From positions 1 to 46,095 of the forward strand of contig PKQR01000003.1 in NCBI GenBank assembly GCA_017578085.1: a DNA stretch of 46,095 bases, read 5' to 3'. The stretch is from Bacillota bacterium. GTDB lineage: Bacteria; Bacillota; Limnochordia; Limnochordales; ZCTH02-B6. This document shows, one piece after another, positions 1 through 6,230 of the stretch. A program made the translations under genes and the position numbers. The notes under the pieces are model-generated. The model ran no database searches and was not told the origin of the DNA. It saw only the letters and a list, made by a program, of their open reading frames with translations. The first letter of the stretch is position 1, and each line of letters starts with the position of its first letter.

Positions 1-1239
1 CAGGCTGTCCCGCACGCTGGCGCGGTTGTCCTCATCGGCCATGAGGCGCTCCCGCTCCTTGGAATCCTTCACCGAGGCATACAACTCCTGCAGCCGCCGG
101 TCAATCTCTTCCTCGGTGGGCTCCAGCCCCTCGGCTTTTGCGATGGCCTCCAGCACCAGCTCGGCTTTGACCCGCTGGACGGCGCTTGGGCGCAGCCGCT
201 CCAGCAGCTGCTCCTCCGTCTGCTCGCTGGCCTGGAGGTAGCGTTCCAGGGTCAAGCCCCGGGCCCAGAGGCTGTACTCGAACTCGTCTTTCATCCGGGC
301 GAGTTCCTGCTCCACCATGACCTCGGGGAGCTCGACCCGGGCGTTGTTGACGGCCATCTCGAGCAACTTGTCCCGCATCTCCGCGTCGGCGGCCCGCTCG
401 GCGGCTTCCTCCAGTCGCTTGCGGCAATCCGCCCGCAGCTCGGCGATGGTCTCAAACTCGCCCACGTCCTTGGCGAACTCGTCATCGGCCTCAGGCACGC
501 GGCGCTGCTTGATCTCCAAGAGCCGGACCCGGAACCGGGCCGTTTTTCCGGCCAGATCTTCCCGGGCCCCCTCCGGGAAAGTCACGTCGAACTCCCGCTC
601 TTCACCGGGCGCCATGCCGACTAGTTGCTGGCTGAAGGCAGGCAGAACACCTTCATCGCCCACCCGGACGATCTCGCCTTTCCCGGCGCCGCCCCGGAAG
701 GGCTGGCCGTCGATGTACCCCTCAAAATCGACGACGGCGTAGTCGCCAGGTTCAACTTTCTCCTTGTCCACGGTCACCAATTCCGCAAACTGCTCCCGCA
801 GCGCGTTGATGACCTCGTCCACGTCTTTTTCGGTGACCTTGCGGACGCGCTTCTCCACGGCGAGACCCCGGTAGTCGCCGAGCTGGACCTCGGGTTTCAC
901 GTCCACCTCGGCCTTAAACTTGAGCGGCTTGCCGGCGCCGAACTCGATGATGTCGATCTTGGCCTGCGCCACCGGCTCGATGTTGGCCGCCCGCACCGCC
1001 TCCCGGTACGCCTGGGGCAGAAGCTCGTCTACGGCTTCCAAGTACAGTGCGTTCTTGCCCAGGTGCATCTCCACGATCGGGCGCGGCGCTTTGCCCGGCC
1101 GGAACCCGGGAATGCGCAACCGCCGCACGAGCCGGCGGTATACGGCGTCGACGGTGCGTTCCACCCGCTCGGGCTCCACTTCAACTTCCAGCACAACCCG
1201 GGCTGGGTGGCCCGGCAACCGCTCCACACGGGTGTTCAT
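1..1239 (-). CDS. tig: Trigger factor, C-terminus cut by window edge
   Basis: Ribosome-associated chaperone and peptidyl-prolyl isomerase that binds nascent chains at the exit tunnel. The ATG at 1239 is preceded by GGGAGG seven bases upstream, which fixes the start; 413 codons are visible without a stop, so only the last part of the C-terminal chaperone domain is missing. The N-terminal ribosome-binding domain carries the family signature GFRPGKAPR (around residue 44), followed by the FKBP-like domain (PGDYAVVDFEGYIDG, about residues 160-240) and the helical C-terminal arms. A very good sigma-A-type promoter lies upstream at 1315-1343. In many Bacillota tig is followed by clpP/clpX, but that would be outside the window. 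Identification is secure. Confidence 0.96.
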   Translation of the reverse strand, partial: MNTRVERLPGHPARVVLEVEVEPERVERTVDAVYRRLVRRLRIPGFRPGKAPRPIVEMHLGKNALYLEAVDELLPQAYREAVRAANIEPVAQAKIDIIEFGAGKPLKFKAEVDVKPEVQLGDYRGLAVEKRVRKVTEKDVDEVINALREQFAELVTVDKEKVEPGDYAVVDFEGYIDGQPFRGGAGKGEIVRVGDEGVLPAFSQQLVGMAPGEEREFDVTFPEGAREDLAGKTARFRVRLLEIKQRRVPEADDEFAKDVGEFETIAELRADCRKRLEEAAERAADAEMRDKLLEMAVNNARVELPEVMVEQELARMKDEFEYSLWARGLTLERYLQASEQTEEQLLERLRPSAVQRVKAELVLEAIAKAEGLEPTEEEIDRRLQELYASVKDSKERERLMADEDNRASVRDSL

Positions 1240-1276
1240 GCGACGTCCTCCCTGGCACTAACCTCACGGCACAAGC

Positions 1277-1295
1277 GGCATCCCTGCGGGATGCC
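1277..1295 (-). promoter_or_regulatory. Hairpin in the tig leader
   Basis: GGCATCCC and GGGATGCC form a perfect 8-bp stem with a 3-base loop in the predicted untranslated leader of tig, about 40 bases before the start codon. No T-run follows, so it is not a terminator. It could stabilise the leader or act in regulation; the role is unknown. Confidence 0.4.
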
Positions 1296-1314
1296 TACCG
1301 ATCCCACTCCTGAA

Positions 1315-1343
1315 ATTATCCCCCAGCCGGATCCGGCTGTCAA
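1315..1343 (-). promoter_or_regulatory. tig promoter with palindromic spacer
   Basis: Reading the minus strand, TTGACA (1338-1343, perfect -35) and GATAAT (1315-1320, five of six for -10) are 17 bases apart. The interval 1325-1338, from the end of the -35 box through the spacer, is a perfect 14-base inverted repeat, AGCCGGATCCGGCT, which could be an operator. Transcription would start near 1307-1308, giving a leader of about 70 bases. Confidence 0.75.
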
Positions 1344-1388
1344 CAAAGGAAAAGGCGGCGATCGTGCGCCCACGAGCGCCGCCTGTGC

Positions 1389-1473
1389 TGGTGCGAGAGG
1401 GGGGACTCGAACCCCCACGCCGCAGGGCACCAGATCCTAAGTCTGGCGCGTCTGCCAATTCCGCCACTCTCGC
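1389..1473 (-). tRNA. tRNA-Leu (anticodon UAG)
   Basis: Class II tRNA with acceptor stem GCGAGAG/CTCTCGC, a long variable arm, anticodon stem CCAGA/TCTGG with loop CTTAGGA (anticodon TAG), canonical T-loop TTCGAGT, discriminator A and an encoded CCA end. It has its own promoter just upstream (1485-1514) and lies between the tRNA-Lys terminator and the tig promoter. Confidence 0.97.
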
Positions 1474-1484
1474 CTGGTGATTCC

Positions 1485-1514
1485 AGTATAGCCTGCGGGG
1501 CAACAGGCGATCAA
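1485..1514 (-). promoter_or_regulatory. tRNA-Leu promoter
   Basis: TTGATC (1509-1514) and TATACT (1485-1490) on the minus strand are separated by 18 bases, ending 11 bases before the tRNA 5' end. It sits just after the predicted tRNA-Lys terminator, which makes an independent start plausible. Confidence 0.6.
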
Positions 1515-1531
1515 CCTGACCCGCGGCACGG

Positions 1532-1562
1532 GCAAAACGACAGCCCCGCTTGGTCGCGGGGC
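1532..1562 (-). terminator. Terminator of tRNA-Lys
   Basis: GCCCCGC-GACCAA-GCGGGGC forms a perfect 7-bp stem (1543-1562) followed within a few bases by TTTT (1535-1538). It begins six bases after the tRNA-Lys CCA end, as expected for a rho-independent terminator. Confidence 0.75.
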
Positions 1563-1567
1563 CGGTG

Positions 1568-1642
1568 TGGTGTGCCCGGTGGGATTCGAACCCACAACCC
1601 AGGGATTAAAAGTCCCTTGCGCTACCGTTGCGCCACGGGCAC
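1568..1642 (-). tRNA. tRNA-Lys (anticodon UUU)
   Basis: 75 bases with acceptor GTGCCCG/CGGGCAC, anticodon loop CTTTTAA between AGGGA and TCCCT, T-loop TTCGAAT, discriminator A and encoded CCA. The promoter -10 ends only 7 bases before the mature 5' end, so the transcript may start at or next to base 1 of the tRNA. Confidence 0.97.
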
Positions 1643-1649
1643 GTTCATT

Positions 1650-1679
1650 ATTTTATCAGGGCGGGCCCGCGTCCGTCAA
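1650..1679 (-). promoter_or_regulatory. tRNA-Lys promoter overlapping upstream stop codon
   Basis: TTGACG (1674-1679) and TAAAAT (1650-1655), 18 bases apart, on the minus strand. The TGA inside the -35 box is the stop codon (1676-1678) of the DUF2953 gene. The A+T-rich -10 stands out against the GC-rich surroundings. Confidence 0.65.
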
Positions 1680-2317
1680 ACGCCTTTGCGCTCAACCGCC
1701 CGGCCGCGGCTCCAAGCCACGACGAAAGCTGCCAACGCATCTCCTTGGGCCATGCGGACCCGCAGGACGCCCCGGGCGGCGGCAAACGGCCTTGCGAAGT
1801 CCGGCGTCAGTTCAATCCGGGGCGGCTGCGCGAAGGCAAGGCGCGCTTGGGCCCAGGCCAAGCCAACGGCCACAGCTGCCCACACGTACCCATACGCGCG
1901 GGCCGTCTGGGCCGCGTCACCCAGGCCAAAGCGGGCGTCCGCCTTGAGCTCCTCCACCCGCAGGCGCCGCAAAAGCCACTGGGCGGCAGCCACCAAGTCC
2001 AGCCTCCTTCGCGGGACGACCGGCCGCGCCGGCATGGCGTCCGCGAAGGAGCGGCGGATGGTGGCAAGATGAAATAGGCTTAGTTCAGCCACGAGCAACC
2101 GCTCCGGTTGCAAGCGCAGCTGGATCGCGAGCCGCCCCGCCAGGCCCGTGGCCTCAAGGCGCGCCGCAGCCGTCCCGGGCTCAAGCCAAATCGACAGCCC
2201 CAGCACGAGGGGCCAGAAATACAAGACGGCCAGCAAGACGGCTAACCCAGCGAGGACGGCGCCGGTCCACGCCAACGGCAGTTCCCCCGCTGCCCAGCGT
2301 TGCCAAGCCGGCGCCAT
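1676..2317 (-). CDS. DUF2953 membrane-anchored protein (YtfI-like)
   Basis: 213 residues starting at the ATG at 2317. Residues about 15-42 form one hydrophobic membrane segment, followed by a mainly beta-strand body and the family's recognisable C-terminal motif FGLGDAAQTARAYGYVWA, then a further hydrophobic stretch. This pattern matches DUF2953, a family of unknown function in spore-forming Bacillota; in Bacillus the member ytfI is the neighbour of ytfJ. Here it is sandwiched between tRNA genes. I see no clear ribosome-binding site before the ATG, and a terminator-like hairpin (2332-2370) lies only 15 bases upstream, so expression may be low or depend on read-through from the tRNA operon. 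Confidence 0.7.
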   Translation of the reverse strand: MAPAWQRWAAGELPLAWTGAVLAGLAVLLAVLYFWPLVLGLSIWLEPGTAAARLEATGLAGRLAIQLRLQPERLLVAELSLFHLATIRRSFADAMPARPVVPRRRLDLVAAAQWLLRRLRVEELKADARFGLGDAAQTARAYGYVWAAVAVGLAWAQARLAFAQPPRIELTPDFARPFAAARGVLRVRMAQGDALAAFVVAWSRGRAVERKGV

Positions 2318-2331
2318 GCTATGCTGTGTAG

Positions 2332-2370
2332 AAAACGCGACGAGTCCCCGGGACGTCGCGTCCCGGGGAC
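2332..2370 (-). terminator. Strong hairpin after tRNA-His
   Basis: GTCCCCGGGACG and CGTCCCGGGGAC (2344-2370) make a perfect 12-bp stem with a 3-base loop on the minus strand, 12 bases after the tRNA-His CCA. A TTTT run (2332-2335) follows but is 8 bases from the stem, so it may be a leaky terminator that lets some transcription into the DUF2953 gene. Confidence 0.55.
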
Positions 2371-2382
2371 TTGCGTCAATGG

Positions 2383-2460
2383 TGGGGTGAGTGATGGGAC
2401 TTGAACCCACGACCTCCAGGGCCACAACCTGGCGCTCTGACCAGCTGAGCTACACCCACC
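2383..2460 (-). tRNA. tRNA-His (anticodon GUG)
   Basis: Acceptor GTGGGTG/CACTCAC with the extra encoded G at -1 (2460) facing C73, both diagnostic for tRNA-His. Anticodon loop TTGTGGC gives GTG. T-loop is TTCAAGT; CCA is encoded at 2383-2385. Last tRNA of the Pro-Gly-Arg-His transcript. Confidence 0.97.
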
Positions 2461-2475
2461 ACGCGTGACCTGCGC

Positions 2476-2552
2476 TGGCGCGCCCGGCAGGATTCGAACC
2501 CGCGACCCGCTGCTTAGAAGGCAGCTGCTCTGTCCAACTGAGCTACGGGCGC
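2476..2552 (-). tRNA. tRNA-Arg (anticodon UCU)
   Basis: 77 bases with acceptor GCGCCCG/CGGGCGC, anticodon loop CTTCTAA (TCT), canonical T-loop TTCGAAT, discriminator G and encoded CCA. Third in the tRNA cluster. Confidence 0.97.
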
Positions 2553-2557
2553 AATTT

Positions 2558-2634
2558 TGGAGCGGGCGACGGGACTCCAACCCGCGACCCCCGGCTTGGA
2601 AGGCCGGTGCTCTAGGCAACTGAGCTACGCCCGC
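2558..2634 (-). tRNA. tRNA-Gly (anticodon UCC), altered elbow
   Basis: 77 bases with acceptor GCGGGCG/CGCCCGC, anticodon loop CTTCCAA (TCC), discriminator T and encoded CCA. Stems are intact, but the T-loop reads TTGGAGT, with G at position 56 (base 2578) where almost all tRNAs have C. The D-loop reads AGTTGCCTA, with C at position 19 (base 2616) where almost all have G. The two changes are complementary, so the 19-56 tertiary pair is kept but swapped. Identity as tRNA-Gly is clear; the altered elbow is discussed in the findings. Confidence 0.95.
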
Positions 2635-2681
2635 TCGGCATGGACCATTATATCGCACTACTGCGCCCCGAGCAAGACTAA

Positions 2682-2759
2682 TGGTCGGGGAGAGCGGATT
2701 TGAACCGCCGACCTCGTGCTCCCAAGGCACGCGCGCTAACCAAGCTGCGCCACTCCCCG
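2682..2759 (-). tRNA. tRNA-Pro (anticodon UGG)
   Basis: Acceptor CGGGGAG/CTCCCCG, anticodon loop CTTGGGA (TGG), T-loop TTCAAAT, discriminator A and encoded CCA. It is the first gene of the tRNA cluster, 11 bases downstream of a TATAAT box. Confidence 0.97.
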
Positions 2760-2770
2760 ACGCGCTTCCC

Positions 2771-2798
2771 ATTATAGCACACTCGTGCCCTCGGGCAA
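2771..2798 (-). promoter_or_regulatory. Promoter of the tRNA-Pro-Gly-Arg-His cluster
   Basis: Minus-strand TATAAT (2771-2776, perfect) preceded by TGC (extended -10) and by TTGCCC (2793-2798) at 16 bases. The whole promoter lies in the last codons of rdgB, and the rdgB stop TAA (2772-2774) is part of the TATAAT box. Confidence 0.7.
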
Positions 2799-3392
2799 CC
2801 GCCACAGGCGCATGAGCCGCTCCCTGGCCAACGACAGGGCGCGCGCCCGGTGGCTGATCCTGTTCTTTACGGTTTCCCCCATTTCCGCAAAGGTCTTGCC
2901 CAGCTCGGGTACGAGAAACAGGGGATCATAGCCGAATCCGCCGTCGCCCCTCGGCGCGTCGGTGATGATTCCTTCGCAGACGCCCTCGTCCACCCACGTC
3001 TCGCCGCTGGGGCTCGCAATGGCGATCGCGCAGCGAAACCGGGCCCGGCGTTTCTCTGGCGGTACCCCGTCCAAAAGTTTCAGCAACAGCTCGTTGTTGG
3101 CCGCGTCCGTAGCCCCCGGCCCGGCGAAACGGGCCGAGTAAACGCCCGGCCGGCCGCCGAGAGCGTCGACCTCCAGCCCCGAATCATCCGCGATGGCCCA
3201 GTGGCCCGTGTGCCGCGCGGCGGCCACCGCCTTCAGGCGCGCGTTGTCCGCGAACGTCTCGCCGGTTTCCTCCACCTCCGGCGCGCCTGGAAACGCGTCC
3301 AGGCCGAGGACCTCGACGGGCAAATCCGCCAGCAGCGCGGCCAGCTCCTGCCACTTCTTGCGGTTGCGGGTCGCGACCACCAGCTTACGCAC
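2772..3392 (-). CDS. rdgB: Non-canonical purine NTP pyrophosphatase (RdgB/HAM1)
   Basis: Cytoplasmic house-cleaning enzyme that hydrolyses dITP, ITP and XTP to the monophosphate and PPi. 206 residues from the GTG at 3392, which overlaps the last 8 bases of rph. Family motifs are all present: VVATRNRKKWQEL at the N-terminus, FADNARLKA, IADDSGLEVDALGG, GDGGFGYDPLF and the terminal ISHRARAL. The upstream gene rph is the usual partner in Bacillota, and overlap points to translational coupling. The final codons double as the promoter of the tRNA cluster. Confidence 0.95.
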   Translation of the reverse strand: MRKLVVATRNRKKWQELAALLADLPVEVLGLDAFPGAPEVEETGETFADNARLKAVAAARHTGHWAIADDSGLEVDALGGRPGVYSARFAGPGATDAANNELLLKLLDGVPPEKRRARFRCAIAIASPSGETWVDEGVCEGIITDAPRGDGGFGYDPLFLVPELGKTFAEMGETVKNRISHRARALSLARERLMRLWRLPEGTSVL

Positions 3393-4137
3393 GGCGCTTG
3401 CCCCCGATGCGGAAGGCCAACTCGCCCAAGGCCTCCCGCTGGACCCGCACCAGCTGCTCAATGCCGGCGGCCGCCAAATCCAGCAGCTCCAGCAAGGTCG
3501 CGCGGTCAAACGGCGCGCCTTCCGCGGTGCCTTGCACCTCGACCAGGCGCCCGCTGCCCGTCATCACCACGTTCATGTCCACCTCGGCCCGGGCATCTTC
3601 ATCGTAACAAAGGTCCAAAAGGATCTGCCCGTCCACCACCCCCACACTGGTGGCCGCCACAAAGTCGGTCACCGGCAAGGGCAGCTGCGGGTAGTCGGAA
3701 TACAGGTGTGCCAGGCTGTCCACCAGGGCCACGTACGCCCCCGTGATGGCCGCCGTACGGGTTCCCCCGTCGGCCTGGAGCACGTCGCAGTCCAGGGTGA
3801 TGGTCCGCTCCCCAAGGCGCGACAGATCCACCACCGCCCTGAGGGCGCGGCCGATGAGGCGCTGGATTTCCAGCGTCCGCCCGCCTTGCCGGCCCGTGGC
3901 GGCTTCCCTGGGTGTGCGCTCCAGCGTGGCCCGGGGTAGCATGCCGTACTCGGCCGTCACCCACCCCATGCCGCTGCCCCGCCGCCATTGGGGCACCCGG
4001 TCCTCCACCGTGGCGGTGCACACGACTTTGGTGTCGCCCATCTCGATGAGGACTGAACCTTCCGCGTACTTGCTGAATCCCCTGCGGATCGTCACCGGCC
4101 TCAAGTCATTGGGCCGGCGCCCGTCCTGGCGCTGCAA
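3385..4137 (-). CDS. rph: Ribonuclease PH
   Basis: Phosphate-dependent 3'-to-5' exoribonuclease that trims tRNA 3' ends and rRNA precursors. 250 residues, the usual length, with the single RNase PH fold (N-terminal RPVTIRRGFSKYAEGSVL, substrate region GGRTLEIQRLIGRALR, and the phosphate-site segment DCDVLQADGGTRTAAITG). The start appears to be the TTG at 4137, with a G-rich ribosome site GGGGGG about 7 bases upstream and 15 bases after the murD stop. It forms an operon with murD and rdgB. Because all the tRNAs here encode CCA, its role would be end-trimming. Confidence 0.95.
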   Translation of the reverse strand: MQRQDGRRPNDLRPVTIRRGFSKYAEGSVLIEMGDTKVVCTATVEDRVPQWRRGSGMGWVTAEYGMLPRATLERTPREAATGRQGGRTLEIQRLIGRALRAVVDLSRLGERTITLDCDVLQADGGTRTAAITGAYVALVDSLAHLYSDYPQLPLPVTDFVAATSVGVVDGQILLDLCYDEDARAEVDMNVVMTGSGRLVEVQGTAEGAPFDRATLLELLDLAAAGIEQLVRVQREALGELAFRIGGKRRA

Positions 4138-4152
4138 CCCCGTTCCCCCCCG

Positions 4153-5562
4153 CTACTCGGCTGCCGGCCGGGCTGCGCCCAGACTGCGCACCAGCTCCAC
4201 AAACCGGCGCCCCCGCACCTCAAAGTTGGGAAACATATCGTAGCTGGCGCACGCTGGCGAGAGCAGCACCACATCGCCCGGGCGCGCCCGCCTCGCCGCC
4301 TCCGCCACGGCGGCTTCCAGCGAATCGACATGTACGATCTCCGGCAGCGGACCATTGGTTTCCCGTGCGTAGGAGACGACCGCCGCCTCGATCTTGCGCG
4401 CCGTCACCCCAAGAAGGATCAGTACCCGCACCCGCCCCACCGCCGCGGCGGCCAGCTCGTCAAAGGGCAGCTGCTTGTCGTAGCCGCCGGCGATAAGGAC
4501 GATGGGGGCCCGCATGGCGCGGATCCCGGCCGCGGCCCGCGCGGGGCTGGTGGCGATGGAGTCGTTGTAATAGCGCACGCCGTTCCATTCGGCCACAAAC
4601 TCCAGCCGGTGGGGCACCCCCCGGAATGTGGTCGCCACGGCCCTGACGGCGGCCGGATCGATGCCGCAGGCCGACGCGACCGCCGCGGCCGCAAGTATGT
4701 TCTCCAGGTTGTGCTCGCCCAAAAGCTGCACGTCCGACGTCCGGCACAGGATCGTGGGTTCGCTTGGGCCGCCCGGGATGCCGCCGACCACCAGCCGGTC
4801 CCCGTCCAGCCATGCGCCCGCAGGCACAGGTTGCCGGCGGCTGAAAAGCAGCGTCCGCCCCGGCGCTTCCCGGCTCATGGCGGCTGTAGCCGGATTGTCC
4901 AGGTTGAACACGGCCAAGTCATCCGCGCGCTGGAAGCGGAAGATTCGCTCCTTTGCGGCCACATACGCCTCCATGGTGCCGTGGGCGTCCAGGTGATTGG
5001 GGGTGACGTTGGTGACGACAGCCACGTGGGGGCTTTTGTCCAGCATCTCCAACTGGAAGCTGGAGAGCTCCAGCACCACCCACGCATCTGGCGGGATCTC
5101 CTCGACGACCTCGAGCAGGGGCCGCCCGATGTTGCCGCCCACGTACACCGGCCGGGGCCCCGCCTTAAGCATTTCTCCAATCAAAGTGGTGGTCGTCGTC
5201 TTGCCGCTGGAGCCCGTCACACCCACGATGCGCCCTCGGCAGAGGGAAAACACCAGGCCGATCTCGCTATAAAACGGCACGCCCCGGCGCTTGAGCCGCT
5301 CGAGCACGGGCAGGTCCTTGCGCATGCCGGGTGTGAGCACCACGGCATCCCACTCGCCCGCCTCGAGGCGCTGCAGGTAGTCCGGTCCGAGTACGAGCTC
5401 CACGCCGAGGGACTGGAGCTCGTCGTGGGCTGCCCCCAGCTCAGGAGCGGTTTTTTGATCGAAACCGACGAGACGCGCCCCGCGGCGGGACAGCCAGCGC
5501 GCGACGGCGCGGTTGCTGACCCCAAGGCCCACCACGGCCACTGTACGATTGCGCCAGTCCAA
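4153..5562 (-). CDS. murD: UDP-MurNAc-L-Ala:D-Glu ligase (MurD)
   Basis: Cytoplasmic ATP-dependent ligase that adds D-glutamate to UDP-MurNAc-L-alanine in peptidoglycan precursor synthesis. 469 residues with the three Mur-ligase domains: N-terminal Rossmann (VAVVGLGVSNRAVARWL), central ATPase with P-loop VTGSSGKTTTTTLI (about residue 115), the NVTPNHLDAHG motif, and the C-terminal domain (YYNDSIATSPARAAAGI, VLIAGGYDKQLPFD). Start is TTG at 5562 after AGGGAG; no better codon is in frame. The P-loop has SS where the family usually has TN or TS. murD normally sits in the division/cell-wall cluster; here it interrupts the gerM-rph-rdgB order. Assignment rests on MurD-like motifs; another Mur ligase is unlikely. 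Confidence 0.9.
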   Translation of the reverse strand: MDWRNRTVAVVGLGVSNRAVARWLSRRGARLVGFDQKTAPELGAAHDELQSLGVELVLGPDYLQRLEAGEWDAVVLTPGMRKDLPVLERLKRRGVPFYSEIGLVFSLCRGRIVGVTGSSGKTTTTTLIGEMLKAGPRPVYVGGNIGRPLLEVVEEIPPDAWVVLELSSFQLEMLDKSPHVAVVTNVTPNHLDAHGTMEAYVAAKERIFRFQRADDLAVFNLDNPATAAMSREAPGRTLLFSRRQPVPAGAWLDGDRLVVGGIPGGPSEPTILCRTSDVQLLGEHNLENILAAAAVASACGIDPAAVRAVATTFRGVPHRLEFVAEWNGVRYYNDSIATSPARAAAGIRAMRAPIVLIAGGYDKQLPFDELAAAAVGRVRVLILLGVTARKIEAAVVSYARETNGPLPEIVHVDSLEAAVAEAARRARPGDVVLLSPACASYDMFPNFEVRGRRFVELVRSLGAARPAAE

Positions 5563-5577
5563 CGTGCGCCACTCCCT

Positions 5578-5606
5578 TGCGGGCTTCGCCTATCTATATG
5601 CCCGCA
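5578..5606 (-). promoter_or_regulatory. Hairpin next to the murD ribosome site
   Basis: TGCGGGC and GCCCGCA form a 7-bp stem with a 15-base, partly A+T-rich loop, ending just before the AGGGAG ribosome site of murD. It could influence murD translation. The surrounding gap 5563-5665 has no other clear signal. Confidence 0.3.
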
Positions 5607-5665
5607 TCCTTTCCATTTAGTGTAATCCTTACGCCGTGGATCACCCTGGGCGCGAGCCGCAGCCG

Positions 5666-6187
5666 CTACGGGGCGACGAAGCGGCTGTCAGGCACGAGCG
5701 GGCGGGACAAGTCCAAATGGCCGACGAGGGTGTCGATCTCGGCGCCGTCCAACAGCAGCTGGACCGCCTCGATGCCGGGCAGCTGGGTCAAGGTGGCCAC
5801 GATGGAGTAGACGGTGAGGATCTCCCCCGTGCTGCCGCCGGGGTGGTTCGTGCGCAACTCGAGGCTGTAGTTGACCCGGGCGATGCCGTTGTCCACCGTC
5901 ACGCCCAAGGGGCGAGCCCCCGGAGGGATGGTCGGCAAGAGGTCCTCCCGTGCGGGGCCGTGCCCGAGCTCCTCCAGCAGGCGCAAGGGGTTCACATCCC
6001 GGGCCGGCAACCGGCGGTCCTCCGCGACCAGGTATTGGGCGTCGGTGTCGCTGAAGTACAGCTTCACCGTGGTGCGGGGAACGAACGCCTCATGCCAGGC
6101 GGGCTGCCGCTGCAGGCCCCACCACGCGGCCGCGACGATCCCGATCAGTAGCAGCAGGACGACACCCCGCCGCCAGAGCCCCGTCAA
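5666..6187 (-). CDS. GerMN-domain membrane protein (GerM-like)
   Basis: 173 residues starting at TTG 6187, with AGGAGG 8 bases upstream. Residues about 8-25 are a hydrophobic anchor or signal segment without a lipobox cysteine. The rest is one GerMN domain: TVKLYFSDTDAQYLVAEDR, then the LLEELGHGP helix, IPPGARPLGVTVDNGIARV and the conserved YSIVATLTQLPGIEAVQLL. GerM of Bacillus is a spore-cortex and germination lipoprotein with two such domains; this one has a single domain. It sits between a cell-wall amidase and murD, consistent with an envelope or sporulation role. It could equally be a YlmD-type accessory; the exact role is unknown. Confidence 0.85.
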   Translation of the reverse strand: MTGLWRRGVVLLLLIGIVAAAWWGLQRQPAWHEAFVPRTTVKLYFSDTDAQYLVAEDRRLPARDVNPLRLLEELGHGPAREDLLPTIPPGARPLGVTVDNGIARVNYSLELRTNHPGGSTGEILTVYSIVATLTQLPGIEAVQLLLDGAEIDTLVGHLDLSRPLVPDSRFVAP

Positions 6188-6230
6188 ACTGGTCTCCTCC
6201 TACCCCTCGGCCGGCACCAGCAGGTCCGCG

